A stretch of DNA of 64,000 nt from Marinithermofilum abyssi (GCF_014641195.1 NZ_BMHQ01000006.1:124001-188000), one strand, 5' to 3'. Shown: positions 34,267 through 45,132, counted from the first letter of the stretch. The notes: generated by a model not told the origin, from the letters alone. Made by a program: numbers and translations.

Positions 34267-35559
34267 ATGAAGGCAACATGGGAGAAGACAGAAAAAAACC
34301 AAGGTGTACTTACCGTTGAAGTGGAACCGGAAAAATTGGACAAGGCCTTGGATCAAGCTTTCCGCAAAGTTGTGAAAAAAGTGAGCGTGCCGGGTTTCCG
34401 CAAAGGGAAAGTCCCTCGTCCGATTTTTGAAAAACGTTTCGGAGTGGAGTCCCTGTACCAGGATGCATTGGATATCCTGCTTCCGGAAGTTTATCCCGAA
34501 GCGGTGGACGAAGCGGGTATCGAACCGGTGGATCGTCCGGAGATCGATGTGGAACAGCTGGAAAAAGGGCAACCTTTTGTATTTAAAGCAATCGTTACAG
34601 TGAAACCGGAAGTGAAGCTGGGTGAATACAAAGGGCTGGAAGTACCGGAAAAAGACTTCTCCGTCAGCGCCGAGGACGTAGACGCCGAATTGAAACGGAT
34701 GCAGGAACGGCAAGGTCAGCTGGTGGCTGTTGAAGATGGTAAAGCGGAAAACAAAGACCGGGTCATCATCGATTTTGAAGGGTTCATCGACGGCGAACCC
34801 TTTGAAGGCGGCAAAGCGGAGCGCTACACGTTGGAGTTGGGCTCCGGCCAATTTATCCCCGGCTTTGAGGATCAAGTGGTCGGCATGGGCGTCGGTGAGG
34901 AAAAAGATGTGGTCGTAACTTTCCCCGAAGAGTACCATGCTGAAGAACTGGCCGGCAAAGAAGCCACTTTCAAAGTGAAGCTCCATGAAATCAAGCGTCT
35001 GGAACTGCCGGAGCTGGATGATGAGTTTGCCCAAGATGTCAGCGAGTTCGACACCTTGGATGAATTGAAGCAGGACATCGAGAATAAACTGAAAGAAAGC
35101 AAAAAGCAGGAAGAAGAAAACTATCGTCGCAACACGCTGGTGGAAAAAGCTGCTGAAAACGCGGAAATCGATCTGCCGGAAGTGATGATCGAAAACGAAA
35201 TCGACCACATGATGGGTCACTTCGAACAACAGCTCCGCATGCAGGGCTTGACACTGGATCAGTATGCACAATTCACCGGTCAGGAAAAAGAGGCGCTTCG
35301 TGAGCAGTTCAAAGAAGACGCTGAAAAGAAAGTACGGGCCAACCTGGTGCTGGAGAAAATCGCTGAAGAAGAAAACATCGAAGTAACCGATGCCGAAGTG
35401 GATGAAGAAATCAAAAAGCTGGCCGAACAAATGGATCGGGATGAAAAAGAAGTACGCCGTCTGTTGGAAGCTCAAGGCGGTCTGGAACAAGTAAAGAACG
35501 AATTGCGTACTCGAAAAACGATTGACCTACTTGTATCCAATAGTAAAAATGCGGCATAA
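34267..35559 (+). CDS. tig: trigger factor (ribosome-associated chaperone and prolyl isomerase)
   Basis: 430 residues, the usual length. The N-terminal ribosome-binding domain has the GFRKGKVPR signature (about 43-51), the middle FKBP-type isomerase domain lies at about 160-245 (with [13 protein letters not shown] and [14 protein letters not shown]), and a long helical C-terminal domain forms the arms. It protects nascent chains at the ribosome exit. GGAGGG precedes the ATG. It has its own promoter and terminator and is followed by clpP and clpX, forming a protein-quality cluster. Confidence 0.97.
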   Translation: MKATWEKTEKNQGVLTVEVEPEKLDKALDQAFRKVVKKVSVPGFRKGKVPRPIFEKRFGVESLYQDALDILLPEVYPEAVDEAGIEPVDRPEIDVEQLEKGQPFVFKAIVTVKPEVKLGEYKGLEVPEKDFSVSAEDVDAELKRMQERQGQLVAVEDGKAENKDRVIIDFEGFIDGEPFEGGKAERYTLELGSGQFIPGFEDQVVGMGVGEEKDVVVTFPEEYHAEELAGKEATFKVKLHEIKRLELPELDDEFAQDVSEFDTLDELKQDIENKLKESKKQEEENYRRNTLVEKAAENAEIDLPEVMIENEIDHMMGHFEQQLRMQGLTLDQYAQFTGQEKEALREQFKEDAEKKVRANLVLEKIAEEENIEVTDAEVDEEIKKLAEQMDRDEKEVRRLLEAQGGLEQVKNELRTRKTIDLLVSNSKNAA

Positions 35560-35577
35560 TGAGAATAGGACGGAAAA

Positions 35578-35613
35578 AAAACGAGGCACGTTTTTATAGC
35601 GTGCCTTGTTTTT
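35578..35613 (+). terminator. intrinsic terminator of tig
   Basis: ACGAGGCACG / CGTGCCTTGT with one G-U pair, then TTTTT. Confidence 0.8.
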
Positions 35614-35643
35614 AAAAACAGTCCGAAAGGGGGTCAACAACCG

Positions 35644-36240
35644 GTGAATCTGGTTCCCATGGTGGTGGAACAGACCAACCGAGGAGAACGGGCATATGAT
35701 TTGTATTCCCGTCTTTTGAAAGACCGCATAATCTTTATCGGAGGGCCGATCAACGATCAAGTGGCCAACGTGGTAGTGGCACAGTTGTTGTTTTTGCAGG
35801 CGGAAGATCCGGATAAAGATGTCCATCTGTACATAAATTCCCCCGGTGGTTCCATAACAGCGGGGATGGCGATCTATGATACCATGCAGTACATAAAACC
35901 GGACGTGTCTACCATTTGCGTCGGTTTGGCTGCAAGCATGGGGGCATTCCTGCTGGCGGCCGGAGAGAAGGGCAAACGCTTTGCTCTGCCCAACAGCGAG
36001 GTGATGATTCACCAACCGCTGGGCGGTGTGCGTGGCCAGGCAGCGGATATCCAAATTCACGCCGAATGGATTTTGCGCACTCGCCAAAAGATTAATGAAG
36101 TCCTGTCGGAACGGACGGGACAGCCTTTGGAGAAAATTGAGCGCGACACCGATCGCGATCATTTCATGGGTGCACAAGAAGCCAAAGAATACGGTTTGGT
36201 CGATGATGTGATCACCCGGCAAGATACTCGAGAGGGGTGA
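35644..36240 (+). CDS. clpP: ATP-dependent Clp protease proteolytic subunit
   Basis: 198 residues. The GTG start follows GGGGG. The catalytic Ser is in [11 protein letters not shown] (about 98), His in MIHQPLGG (about 123) and Asp in ERDTDRD (about 172). The barrel-shaped tetradecamer degrades substrates unfolded by ClpX. In B. subtilis clpP is not located between tig and clpX, so this is an arrangement of other bacteria, e.g. Proteobacteria and Clostridia. Whether a second clpP exists elsewhere in this genome cannot be seen. The stop overlaps the leader of clpX, so both are probably translated together. Confidence 0.95.
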   Translation: MNLVPMVVEQTNRGERAYDLYSRLLKDRIIFIGGPINDQVANVVVAQLLFLQAEDPDKDVHLYINSPGGSITAGMAIYDTMQYIKPDVSTICVGLAASMGAFLLAAGEKGKRFALPNSEVMIHQPLGGVRGQAADIQIHAEWILRTRQKINEVLSERTGQPLEKIERDTDRDHFMGAQEAKEYGLVDDVITRQDTREG

Positions 36241-36245
36241 TACGC

Positions 36246-37508
36246 TTGTTTAAGTTTAATGAGGAAAAAGGTCAACTCAAATGCTCTTTCTGTGGAAAAT
36301 CCCAGGATCAGGTGCGCAAGCTGGTGGCCGGCCCGGGGGTATATATTTGCGACGAGTGCATTGAACTGTGCAACGAAATCGTTGAGGAGGAGCTGGGCGG
36401 CGAAGAAGACATCGATCTGCAAAATCTGCCTAAACCTGTGGAAATCAACGAGATTCTGGACCAGTATGTGATTGGACAGGATCAGGCGAAGAAATCGTTG
36501 GCAGTTGCTGTTTACAACCACTATAAACGGATTAACACATCCCAAAAAATGGATGATGTGGAGCTGCAAAAAAGCAATATCATCATGATTGGGCCGACGG
36601 GGAGCGGGAAAACGCTGCTCGCACAAACGCTGGCCCGGATTCTCAATGTTCCCTTCGCCATCGCGGATGCTACCTCGTTAACGGAGGCCGGCTATGTCGG
36701 GGAGGATGTGGAGAACATCCTGCTCAAACTGATCCAGGCGGCCGATTACGATGTGGAAAAAGCGGAACGCGGCATTATCTACATCGATGAAATCGACAAA
36801 GTGGCCCGGAAGTCGGAGAACCCTTCCATCACCCGGGATGTCTCCGGTGAAGGTGTACAGCAAGCCTTGTTGAAAATTCTGGAGGGTACTGTTGCCAGTG
36901 TACCGCCCCAAGGCGGCCGCAAGCACCCTCATCAGGAATTTATCCAAATCGATACCAGCAACATTCTCTTTATATGCGGCGGTGCGTTTGACGGTCTGGA
37001 GCAGATCATCAAACGCCGCATCGGAAAAAAGGTGATTGGTTTCGGTGCTGACAGCAGCACTGCCGATCTGAAGCCGGGTGAATATCTCCAGATGGTATTG
37101 CCGGAAGACCTTCTCCGCTTTGGTTTGATTCCAGAGTTTGTGGGACGGTTGCCGGTTATCTCTACCCTGGAACCCCTGGATCAGGAAGCGCTGGTACGAA
37201 TTCTCACTGAGCCGAAAAACGCATTGGTCAAACAGTATCAGAAACTCCTGGAAATGGACAATGTGAAGCTCAGCTTCGAGGAGGATGCGCTGAAAGCGAT
37301 CGCCGACGAAGCGATCAAGCGGAAAACGGGGGCTCGCGGTTTGCGGGCGATCATCGAGTCCATCATGCTGGATGTCATGTTCGATCTGCCTTCGCGGGAC
37401 GATGTCACCGAATGCGTGGTGACAGGCGAAACGGTTCGTAACAAAGTGGCTCCTCAGCTGACCACATCTAAAGGTCGTTCGACGAACAAGAAAGAGGAGA
37501 GCGCATAA
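36246..37508 (+). CDS. clpX: ATP-dependent Clp protease ATP-binding subunit ClpX
   Basis: 420 residues from the TTG at 36246 ([10 protein letters not shown], the Bacillus N-terminus), with GAGGGGTGAT upstream. The N-terminal C4 zinc-binding domain has CSFCGK...CDEC. The AAA+ module has Walker [11 protein letters not shown], the pore loop GYVGEDVE and Walker [11 protein letters not shown]. Later motifs: [11 protein letters not shown] (IGF-loop region) and [10 protein letters not shown] (sensor 2). It unfolds tagged proteins for ClpP. Terminated by the hairpin at 37519. Confidence 0.97.
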   Translation: MFKFNEEKGQLKCSFCGKSQDQVRKLVAGPGVYICDECIELCNEIVEEELGGEEDIDLQNLPKPVEINEILDQYVIGQDQAKKSLAVAVYNHYKRINTSQKMDDVELQKSNIIMIGPTGSGKTLLAQTLARILNVPFAIADATSLTEAGYVGEDVENILLKLIQAADYDVEKAERGIIYIDEIDKVARKSENPSITRDVSGEGVQQALLKILEGTVASVPPQGGRKHPHQEFIQIDTSNILFICGGAFDGLEQIIKRRIGKKVIGFGADSSTADLKPGEYLQMVLPEDLLRFGLIPEFVGRLPVISTLEPLDQEALVRILTEPKNALVKQYQKLLEMDNVKLSFEEDALKAIADEAIKRKTGARGLRAIIESIMLDVMFDLPSRDDVTECVVTGETVRNKVAPQLTTSKGRSTNKKEESA

Positions 37509-37518
37509 AGCGGAGAGC

Positions 37519-37549
37519 AAAAAGCACCTGTCAAACAGGTGCTTTTTTT
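37519..37549 (+). terminator. intrinsic terminator of clpPX
   Basis: AAAGCACCTGT / ACAGGTGCTTT with a three-base loop, then T run. Confidence 0.9.
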
Positions 37550-37552
37550 CTT

Positions 37553-37847
37553 GGATGGAGAAGTGGATATATTGCGGAAATCTTGTGGAGTACTACTTTC
37601 CACATAGGTGAAATCCGTTCAATGTACCATTGAGATCCCGGGAGCATGTGCGGCATATGGTCGGAAACCTTCATTCCCCATAGATTGAACCTCTTTTCAT
37701 CCTGCCATGGTTGTATTTACGCGCATTGCATACCATTTTTCCCACACGAGAACCGGTTTTGTGGTAGAATACTAACGACGATCAAGACCTTATTCATTAC
37801 TATTTGCACGTTGACGAGATCACAGGAGAACTGGAGTGTCGGTTTTC
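37553..37847. other. intergenic region between clpX and the femX-like gene
   Basis: No gene seen. It holds a possible -10 box TAGAAT near 37764 without a clear -35, so a promoter for the femX pair is likely here but not well defined. Confidence 0.4.
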
Positions 37848-38978
37848 ATGATGCACGTTGAAACAGTGTCGCGTGAGGATTATTTATCCTTCATTGAAAA
37901 GCAGGAATTGGGAAACTTTTTGCAGTACCCTTCGTGGGCAGAAGTGAAGACCGAATGGCGTAACGACCTGTTGGGCTGGTTTAATGAACACAAGGAAATG
38001 GTGGGCTGCGGACTGGTTTTGTATCGTAAACTGCCGGGTTTGAACAAATATCTGGCTTACATACCGAGAGGGCCCATCATCGATTGGCGGACCAAAGATA
38101 TCCAGCAATGGTTTGAACCCCTCTTCGAATATCTGCGGGGGCAAAATGTATTCTCTGTAAAAATGGATCCGCCCGTGGTACGCGCCCGTTGGAAAACCCC
38201 GACCATTAAGCGGTACTTGAAGGAAGTGCGTGAACACAACCTCAAAGATAAAACGTTGTGGGACGTAGGCCCGGATGAAGTGGATCCCCATGTCGAATAT
38301 TTGCAGCAAGCTTTGAGTGATATGGGTTGGAAGAAAAAAGGCGGAGACGGCGACGGTTTTTCTGCTGTTCAGCCGCAATTCGTTTTCCGTTTGCCGTTGA
38401 AGGGCCGCACGTTGGATGACGTGTTTGCCGGTTTTCATACCAACTGGCGCCGGAACGTGCGCAAGGCGGAAAAACAAGGCGTGGAAGTTACCGTCGGCGG
38501 GGCAGAGGATTTGCAGGAGTTCTACGATTTGCTGAAAGTGACTGCGGAGCGGGATAAATTCATGGTCCGCAACTTCGCTTATTTTCAGCGGATGTACCAG
38601 GCGTTGAAGAAAGAGGATCCGAACCGCATCAAACTGTACATGGCCCGGTATGAAGGTGAATTGTTGGCCAGCACTTTGGCCATTCATTCCAATGATCATA
38701 CATGGTATTTGTATGGAGCCAGCAGCAACGAAAAGCGGGAAAAGATGCCGAACCACGCCATTCAGTGGCGGATGATTCAGGACGCTCATGCCCTTGGAGC
38801 ACATACGTATGACTTCCGGGGTATTAGCCACACCCTGGATGAATCCTCTCCGCTCTTCGGATTGCTGCGGTTTAAACTGGGCTTTGGCGGGGAAGCCTGT
38901 GAGATGATTGGTGAATGGGACTATCCGCTGCAGCCTTTGTTGCATTGGGCGTTTGAAATGTACATGAAAAAACGTTGA
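37848..38978 (+). CDS. FemX/FemAB-family peptidoglycan bridge aminoacyltransferase
   Basis: FemX-type enzyme that moves an amino acid from aminoacyl-tRNA to the peptidoglycan precursor, adding to the interpeptide bridge. The ATG at 37848 follows GGAG by 11 bases; a GTG at 37836 is too near the site. 376 residues, a usual length for the family, with two GNAT-like halves. FLQYPSWAEVKTEW near the start and WRRNVRKAEKQGVEV, MPNHAIQWRMIQDAHALGA and YDFRGI are family-typical. Which amino acid is added is unknown. It is 12 bases from the racemase-like gene, so the two probably form one unit, inserted between clpX and lonB relative to Bacillus. Confidence 0.88.
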   Translation: MMHVETVSREDYLSFIEKQELGNFLQYPSWAEVKTEWRNDLLGWFNEHKEMVGCGLVLYRKLPGLNKYLAYIPRGPIIDWRTKDIQQWFEPLFEYLRGQNVFSVKMDPPVVRARWKTPTIKRYLKEVREHNLKDKTLWDVGPDEVDPHVEYLQQALSDMGWKKKGGDGDGFSAVQPQFVFRLPLKGRTLDDVFAGFHTNWRRNVRKAEKQGVEVTVGGAEDLQEFYDLLKVTAERDKFMVRNFAYFQRMYQALKKEDPNRIKLYMARYEGELLASTLAIHSNDHTWYLYGASSNEKREKMPNHAIQWRMIQDAHALGAHTYDFRGISHTLDESSPLFGLLRFKLGFGGEACEMIGEWDYPLQPLLHWAFEMYMKKR

Positions 38979-38990
38979 GGTGTTATTTCC

Positions 38991-40208
38991 GTGAGTCTCA
39001 CCCTTTATGTGAACCGAAAGGATTGGTTAGCACATCTGGTGAAAATGGAGCATCGTTTTCCGGATTACTTGCCTGTGATCAAAGGAAACGGGTATGGATT
39101 CGGAAATGAGTCCCTGGCGGATGCAGCCAAAACTGTGGGAAAAACCCGGATTGCCGTTGGGACGGTGGAAGAAGCACGAGAGTTGGAGGATACGCATTCC
39201 TTTGACCAAATGATCATCCTTACACCCGTGTTGTCCGCGTTGGATTATTCAGACCTGGAGTCCAATCGGGTGTTTACGGTAGGAAGTCAGGCCCACCTTC
39301 AACACCTCTTAACCCAGTTCGAGCATCTGATCCGGCAACAAGAGAATGTATGGGCCAAAAGCGATGGCCCGATTCCGATTCGGATATTGGTTAAATGTCA
39401 GTCCTCCATGAAACGGTACGGATTTTCACCATTGGAGTGGGAAAAGACCCGTGGATGGCTGGATGAACACAATCGCACAGGCCGCTTCCGATTTGAAGTT
39501 CAAGGGTTTTCCATTCACTTCCCAAAAGAGGGCATTGGCCAAGCGGAGAAGGACCGGGAGATCGAAGAATGGCTGAAAGTGATTCAAAAGGATGGAGCCC
39601 AAGTGTTCTATGTCAGCCATCTCTCATCGGATCATTATTTGCAGCTGCGTAATCGTCATTCCGATGTTCAGTTTGTCATGCGATTGGGTACCGACCTTTG
39701 GCTGCATGACAAGTCCTTTTTTGAGATCCGCAGCCGGGTGTTGGATATTAAACCTATTCGCAAAGGAGAGCGGTTCGGTTACAAGCAGCGGCCCGCCCGT
39801 CAATCAGGCTATTTGGTCTATGTCTCCGGCGGAACGGCCAACGGCGTAGGCCTGGAAGCTCCGGCCATCGTCAAAGGCCTTCGGGGCTGGTTCAAGGCGA
39901 CAGCCTATTGGCTATTCGGCCTGATAAACCGCCACTTGAGTCCTTTTCAATATAAAGGGAAACGGCTGTGGTTTGCTGAGCCGCCTCATATGCAGACATC
40001 CGTACTCTTTTTCTCATCAAAAGATTCTCTTCCTGCGGTTGGGGAAGAAGTTTCCATCCACATGCGGATGACGACTGCTTCCTTCGACCGGTATGTGGAG
40101 ACGGATTCAAAACCGGCGGAAACCACCGGATCGGAAGTGGAAACATCTGCAACTAAAGAGCAAGATGATGTGAAGGAAAAGCCAGTAGGTGCCCTGCTGC
40201 CGTCATAA
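38991..40208 (+). CDS. alanine racemase-like PLP enzyme paired with FemX
   Basis: 405 residues. GTG at 38991 with GAGGTG upstream. LPVIKGNGYGFGNESLA matches the PLP-lysine region of alanine racemases (Lys31), and the later segment GERFGYKQRPARQSGYLVYVSGG corresponds to the C-terminal domain with the catalytic tyrosine. But sequence identity to ordinary Alr looks low: there are insertions, the usual GYADG is replaced by GTANG, and there is an acidic tail of about 35 residues. So the fold is clear, the substrate is not. The tight pairing with FemX suggests supply of a D-amino acid or a special amino acid for the cell-wall bridge. This is inference. Confidence 0.75.
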   Translation: MSLTLYVNRKDWLAHLVKMEHRFPDYLPVIKGNGYGFGNESLADAAKTVGKTRIAVGTVEEARELEDTHSFDQMIILTPVLSALDYSDLESNRVFTVGSQAHLQHLLTQFEHLIRQQENVWAKSDGPIPIRILVKCQSSMKRYGFSPLEWEKTRGWLDEHNRTGRFRFEVQGFSIHFPKEGIGQAEKDREIEEWLKVIQKDGAQVFYVSHLSSDHYLQLRNRHSDVQFVMRLGTDLWLHDKSFFEIRSRVLDIKPIRKGERFGYKQRPARQSGYLVYVSGGTANGVGLEAPAIVKGLRGWFKATAYWLFGLINRHLSPFQYKGKRLWFAEPPHMQTSVLFFSSKDSLPAVGEEVSIHMRMTTASFDRYVETDSKPAETTGSEVETSATKEQDDVKEKPVGALLPS

Positions 40209-40214
40209 ACGTTT

Positions 40215-40254
40215 ATCCCGCCCTCCGCAATGATGCGGTTGGAGCGGGATTTTT
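40215..40254 (+). terminator. intrinsic terminator of the femX pair
   Basis: ATCCCGCCCTCCGCA / TGCGGTTGGAGCGGGAT with a four-base loop and TTTTT. Confidence 0.85.
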
Positions 40255-40255
40255 A

Positions 40256-40287
40256 CTGACTATCCCCCTGAAGCGAAGGTCATACTA
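40256..40287 (+). promoter_or_regulatory. possible forespore (sigma-F/G) promoter of lonB
   Basis: CATACTA (40281-40287) is the sigma-F/G-type -10 core. The -35 (TGACTAT, about 40256-40262) is a poor match. B. subtilis lonB is forespore-specific. Low certainty. Confidence 0.35.
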
Positions 40288-40339
40288 TAGACGATTCGGC
40301 GGTCACCCGCCAAAGACCAGCAACGGGGAGGAAACAGCA

Positions 40340-42019
40340 GTGAGTTGGACTGTCTTAATCATGATTCTCCAAGTGTTTTTCTCGATCGTCATCGGGTTGT
40401 ATTTTTGGAATCTGCTCCGTAATCAGCAGACCAATCGATCAGCCGTAGACAGAGAGTCCAAAAAAGAGATGGATAAACTGCGCAAGATGCGCAAAATAGC
40501 GCTGACGGAACCTTTGTCCGAAAAGACACGTCCCTCTTCCTTCCAAGACATTGTCGGTCAGGAAGAGGGGTTGAAAGCCTTGAAAGCAGCCTTGTGCGGT
40601 CCCAACCCGCAGCATGTACTCATTTATGGCCCCCCGGGGGTAGGTAAAACGGCTGCGGCCCGCGTGGTCATGGAAGAAGCCAAAAAAAGCACTCACTCGC
40701 CGTTTACCCAGGAGTCCCGTTTTGTAGAAATAGACGCCACCACTGCCCGCTTTGATGAACGGGGAATTGCCGATCCCCTGATCGGCTCGGTTCATGATCC
40801 TATTTACCAAGGTGCGGGTGCCATGGGGATGGCAGGAATCCCGCAGCCCAAGCCTGGAGCCGTATCCAAAGCCCACGGAGGCATCTTGTTTATCGATGAG
40901 ATTGGGGAACTTCACCCGGTGCAGATGAACAAGCTGCTTAAGGTGCTGGAGGATCGTAAGGTATATTTTGAGAGTGCCTATTACAGTTCGGAAGATACCC
41001 AGACTCCCAGTCATATCCATGATATTTTCCAGAATGGTTTGCCTGCGGACTTTCGGTTGGTAGGAGCCACCACGCGGACTCCGGAGGAAATCCCCCCGGC
41101 GATCCGTTCCCGGTGTATGGAGATTTATTTCCGCCCGCTGTTGCCGGAAGAGATCAGCCGCATCGCACACCGCGCGTTTCAGCGGTTGGGCTTTCATTAT
41201 GAGTCCAAAGCGGTAGAAGTGATCCAGCGATATGCCACCAATGGAAGAGAAGCCGTCAACATCGTTCAGACTGCGAGCGGGTTGGCATTGACGGATCAGC
41301 GAAAAAACATCCATGCTGCTGATGTGGAATGGGTGGTGCACAGTTCCCAGCTCACCCCTCGTCCGGATAAAAAAGTGCCCCCCGTCCCCCAAGTCGGCCT
41401 GGTCAATGGATTGGCGGTTTATGGTCCCAACATGGGGACGCTGTTGGAAATCGAAGTGACGGCGGTTTCGGTGCAAAATGGAGAGCAAGGCACCGTGCGC
41501 ATCACCGGTATGGTGGATGAAGAAGAACTGGGTGGAGGATCCCGTACTTTGCGCCGGAAAAGTATGGCTCGCAGTTCCGTAGAAAATGTATTGACGGTAT
41601 TGCGCCGAACGGATATCGATCCTTACCGATACCATTTGCATGTGAATTTTCCGGGTGGGGTGCCGTTGGATGGTCCTTCTGCCGGCATCGCGATGGCCGC
41701 CGCTATCTATTCGGCCATCAAAAAAGAGCCGGTGGATAACCGGTTGGCAATGACCGGGGAGTTAAGCATCCACGGTGGAGTCAAACCCGTCGGCGGCGTT
41801 GTGGCCAAAGTGGCGGCAGCCAAACAAGCGGGGGCGACCCGCGTATTGATTCCGGAAGAAAACATGCAGGCCATTTTCCGTGAAATGAAGGGTATTCAAG
41901 TGATTGCCGTGCGACACATTGACGAGGTGCTGAAACAGGCATTTCAAGAGCAGGAAGAAGCAGAAGCCGGATTTGTCACGGAGACGAACATGCTGTCCGC
42001 CTCTTCGGCTCCTGTATGA
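40340..42019 (+). CDS. lonB: ATP-dependent protease LonB
   Basis: 559 residues. GTG with GGGGAGG upstream. An N-terminal membrane segment (about 2-24) anchors it. The AAA+ part has Walker [10 protein letters not shown] (about 98) and Walker B GGILFIDEIGE. The Lon-type protease domain (about 350-550) has the catalytic Ser in DGPSAGIAMAAA and the Lys in AAAKQAGATRV. As in B. subtilis it precedes lonA. LonB is sporulation-associated in Bacillus; the same is likely here. Confidence 0.95.
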   Translation: MSWTVLIMILQVFFSIVIGLYFWNLLRNQQTNRSAVDRESKKEMDKLRKMRKIALTEPLSEKTRPSSFQDIVGQEEGLKALKAALCGPNPQHVLIYGPPGVGKTAAARVVMEEAKKSTHSPFTQESRFVEIDATTARFDERGIADPLIGSVHDPIYQGAGAMGMAGIPQPKPGAVSKAHGGILFIDEIGELHPVQMNKLLKVLEDRKVYFESAYYSSEDTQTPSHIHDIFQNGLPADFRLVGATTRTPEEIPPAIRSRCMEIYFRPLLPEEISRIAHRAFQRLGFHYESKAVEVIQRYATNGREAVNIVQTASGLALTDQRKNIHAADVEWVVHSSQLTPRPDKKVPPVPQVGLVNGLAVYGPNMGTLLEIEVTAVSVQNGEQGTVRITGMVDEEELGGGSRTLRRKSMARSSVENVLTVLRRTDIDPYRYHLHVNFPGGVPLDGPSAGIAMAAAIYSAIKKEPVDNRLAMTGELSIHGGVKPVGGVVAKVAAAKQAGATRVLIPEENMQAIFREMKGIQVIAVRHIDEVLKQAFQEQEEAEAGFVTETNMLSASSAPV

Positions 42020-42209
42020 AGGCGAGGCTTTATGACGGGGACCTTTGCCATCGGCAAGAGCGCGAATAGAAATGGGAGACTCCAACGTCAATGGCCGCTA
42101 TGCCTTTCCTATTGGCGAGCACTGTCATGGACAAAAAAGAGCGAATAAGATAAAATCGTACAAAGTTCAACCCTAAAATTCGACCTGTAGCAGCATCGGG
42201 GGTGCATAC

Positions 42210-44552
42210 ATGGCTGTTAAAGAGGAGGAACGCATTCTGCCATTGCTGCCGCTCAGGGGGCTTCTCGTATACCCTAACATGGTACTGCACCTGGACGTAG
42301 GCCGGGAGCGATCCGTAAAAGCCCTGGAGCAGGCGATGGTGGATGACGACACTATTCTCCTTGCGACGCAGAACGAGGTTCAACTTGAAGAGCCGACACC
42401 CGACGACATTTATAAAATGGGGACGGTGGCCCGGGTTCGGCAGATGCTGAAACTACCCAACGGGACGATCCGTGTGCTGGTGGAGGGGCTGCGTCGGGCA
42501 CGGCTGTTGGAATTTGTGAAGACGGACTCGTTTTATCAGGTGCGCGTAAAGGAGATTTTCGAAGCAGAAGTTAACGAAATAGATGTAGAAGCCTTGATGC
42601 GTTCGGTGCTGGATCACTTTGAACAGTACCTGCGCTTATCTAAAAAAGTATCCCCGGAAACCCTCTCTGCGGTTTCGGACATTGATGAACCGGGCCGATT
42701 GGCGGATGTGATCGCTTCTCATCTGCCCCTCAAGATGGAAGATAAACAAAAAATCCTGGAGACGGTGGACATCCGTAACCGACTGGAAACCTTATTGACG
42801 ATCTTGAATGACGAACGGGAAGTACTGGAACTGGAACGGAAGATTTCCCAGCGCGTCAAAAAACAGATGGAAAAAACACAAAAAGAGTACTATCTGCGGG
42901 AGCAGATGAAAGCCATCCAGCGAGAACTGGGTGAAAAAGAAGGGCGTATGGGGGAAGTGGAAGAGCTCCGGAAAAAGCTGGAGGAGCTGGATGCGCCCGA
43001 TTATGTGAAAGAGAAAGCGGAAAAAGAGATCCAGCGTTTGGAAAAAATCCCGACCTCTTCTGCGGAAGGCGGAGTCATCCGGACGTACGTGGAGTGGTTG
43101 TTGGATCTGCCGTGGAATAAGCAGACAGAAGATGACCTGGATCTTAATAAGGCGGAACGGATTTTGGATGAAGACCATTACGGTCTGGAAAAAGCCAAAG
43201 AGCGGGTCTTGGAATACCTGGCCGTGCAAAAAATGGTCAAGCGCTTGAAAGGGCCGATTCTTTGTCTGGCAGGTCCGCCGGGGGTGGGGAAAACATCCTT
43301 GGGACGGTCGATCGCCCGTGCCTTGAACCGCCAATTTGTCCGGGTCTCTTTGGGCGGTGTTCGGGATGAAGCGGAAATTCGCGGTCACCGCCGTACCTAC
43401 GTCGGAGCGATGCCGGGCCGGATCATTCAGGGTATGAAATCCGCTGGTTCCGCCAATCCGGTATTTTTGCTGGATGAGATTGATAAAATGTCGATGGATT
43501 TCCGTGGAGATCCCGCTTCTGCTTTGCTGGAAGTACTGGACCCGGAGCAAAACCAGAACTTCAGCGATCATTACATTGAAATCCCTTACGACTTATCCAA
43601 GGTGATGTTTATCACCACCGCCAACGCGATCCATCATATTCCGCAACCGCTCTTGGACCGGATGGAAGTGTTGTACATCTCCGGATATACCGAACTGGAA
43701 AAAGAGAAGATCGCCAAAGAGTACCTGATTCCCAAACAGATTAAAGAACACGGGCTGTCCAAAGAGAAGCTGCAGATCAATACGGATGCCATACAAAAAA
43801 TCATTCGGCAATATACTCGGGAAGCGGGTGTTCGCAACCTGGAACGGACAGTGGGGACACTGTGCCGCAAGGCGGCCAAACAGCTGGTTACCAGCGATAA
43901 GAAAAAAGTGATTGTGACCGCCAAGAATTTGCCGCAGTTTTTGGGCCCGGAAAAATTCCGTTACGGCAAAGCGGAAGAAGAAGATCAGGTGGGGGCCGCC
44001 ACCGGTTTGGCCTGGACCGCTGCAGGCGGCGACACGTTGACAATCGAAGTCAGTGTGCTGCCCGGCAAAGGGAAGCTGACGTTAACCGGAAAGCTGGGAG
44101 ATGTCATGAAAGAATCGGCCCAAGCCGCATTCAGCTATACCCGTACCCGTGCCAAAGAGTTAGGGATCGACCCGGAATTTCATGAGAAAAACGATATCCA
44201 TATCCATGTGCCGGAAGGCGCCATTCCCAAAGACGGACCCTCTGCGGGAATTACCATGGCCACCGCTTTGGTATCCGCCTTGTCGGGTGTACCTGTGTCC
44301 AAACAAGTAGGGATGACGGGAGAAGTGACTTTGCGGGGCCGTGTGTTACCCATCGGCGGACTGAAGGAGAAGGCGTTAAGCGCCCATCGGGCGGGATTGA
44401 CGCACATTTTGGTGCCTAAGGATAATGAAAAGGATCTGGAAGACATCCCGAAAAGTGTGCGCAAGGACTTGAAGATTTCCTTGGTCGGCCATATGGATGA
44501 AGTATTGAAGCTGGCTTTGGTGAGGGATCCCGATGAAAATAAAACAAGCTGA
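42210..44552 (+). CDS. lonA: ATP-dependent protease La (LonA)
   Basis: 780 residues, the usual length (774 in B. subtilis). Domains: N-terminal substrate-binding LAN (about 8-200), helical linker, AAA+ with Walker [12 protein letters not shown] (about 355) and Walker [12 protein letters not shown], and the C-terminal protease with Ser in [13 protein letters not shown] (about 675) and Lys in [11 protein letters not shown]. It degrades misfolded and regulatory proteins. GGGGGTG precedes the ATG. It overlaps ysxC by 20 bases. No heat-shock CIRCE operator is seen upstream. Confidence 0.97.
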   Translation: MAVKEEERILPLLPLRGLLVYPNMVLHLDVGRERSVKALEQAMVDDDTILLATQNEVQLEEPTPDDIYKMGTVARVRQMLKLPNGTIRVLVEGLRRARLLEFVKTDSFYQVRVKEIFEAEVNEIDVEALMRSVLDHFEQYLRLSKKVSPETLSAVSDIDEPGRLADVIASHLPLKMEDKQKILETVDIRNRLETLLTILNDEREVLELERKISQRVKKQMEKTQKEYYLREQMKAIQRELGEKEGRMGEVEELRKKLEELDAPDYVKEKAEKEIQRLEKIPTSSAEGGVIRTYVEWLLDLPWNKQTEDDLDLNKAERILDEDHYGLEKAKERVLEYLAVQKMVKRLKGPILCLAGPPGVGKTSLGRSIARALNRQFVRVSLGGVRDEAEIRGHRRTYVGAMPGRIIQGMKSAGSANPVFLLDEIDKMSMDFRGDPASALLEVLDPEQNQNFSDHYIEIPYDLSKVMFITTANAIHHIPQPLLDRMEVLYISGYTELEKEKIAKEYLIPKQIKEHGLSKEKLQINTDAIQKIIRQYTREAGVRNLERTVGTLCRKAAKQLVTSDKKKVIVTAKNLPQFLGPEKFRYGKAEEEDQVGAATGLAWTAAGGDTLTIEVSVLPGKGKLTLTGKLGDVMKESAQAAFSYTRTRAKELGIDPEFHEKNDIHIHVPEGAIPKDGPSAGITMATALVSALSGVPVSKQVGMTGEVTLRGRVLPIGGLKEKALSAHRAGLTHILVPKDNEKDLEDIPKSVRKDLKISLVGHMDEVLKLALVRDPDENKTS

Positions 44553-45132
44553 ATTTACGATGAGTGCTGTACAACCCAAGCAGTACCCCGCCGACGCCCT
44601 GCCGGAAATTGCTCTGGCCGGGCGTTCCAATGTAGGCAAATCCTCCTTGATCAATAAACTGATCAACCGCAAAAATCTGGCCCGGACCAGCTCCAAACCG
44701 GGAAAAACACAAACCATCAACTTTTACCGGATCAATGAGGATCTCTATTTTGCCGACATGCCCGGTTACGGTTTTGCCAAAGTATCCAAGGCAGTCCGTG
44801 CTTCCTGGGGACGAATGACCGAGAAGTACCTCACAAGCCGGGAAACATTACGCGGAGTTATTCAGGTTATTGACCTGCGCCATCCTCCGACCAAGGACGA
44901 TAAACAAATGTACGATTGGCTGAAGCATTTCGGTATTCCAACCATCGTCGTGGCCACCAAGCAAGATAAGATCGCGAAGGGAAAAAGGGCCAAGCATTTG
45001 AAGCAGGTACGAGACGGGTTGAACATCCATGGAGAAGATCCGCTGGTTGCTTTTTCTTCGGAAACGGGGGAAGGGAAAGAGGAACTTTGGAGCGCGATTC
45101 TCCGTTTCTTAGAAAAGGAGCCTGCTTCTTAA
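44533..45132 (+). CDS. ysxC: ribosome biogenesis GTPase YsxC/EngB
   Basis: 199 residues. P-loop GTPase needed for 50S subunit assembly. G1 [11 protein letters not shown]2 region [13 protein letters not shown]3 [11 protein letters not shown]4 TKQDK (about 138) and G5 SSETG. The start codon lies within the end of lonA; the order lonA-ysxC is conserved in Bacillus. In B. subtilis hemA follows directly, whereas here about 9 kb of other genes come between. Confidence 0.95.
   Translation: MKIKQAEFTMSAVQPKQYPADALPEIALAGRSNVGKSSLINKLINRKNLARTSSKPGKTQTINFYRINEDLYFADMPGYGFAKVSKAVRASWGRMTEKYLTSRETLRGVIQVIDLRHPPTKDDKQMYDWLKHFGIPTIVVATKQDKIAKGKRAKHLKQVRDGLNIHGEDPLVAFSSETGEGKEELWSAILRFLEKEPAS

Noticed and set aside
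34120-35490. Minus-strand frame of 456 codons over tig
   Set aside because: Phenylalanine- and histidine-rich, complementary to a Glu/Lys-rich coding strand; a shadow frame.
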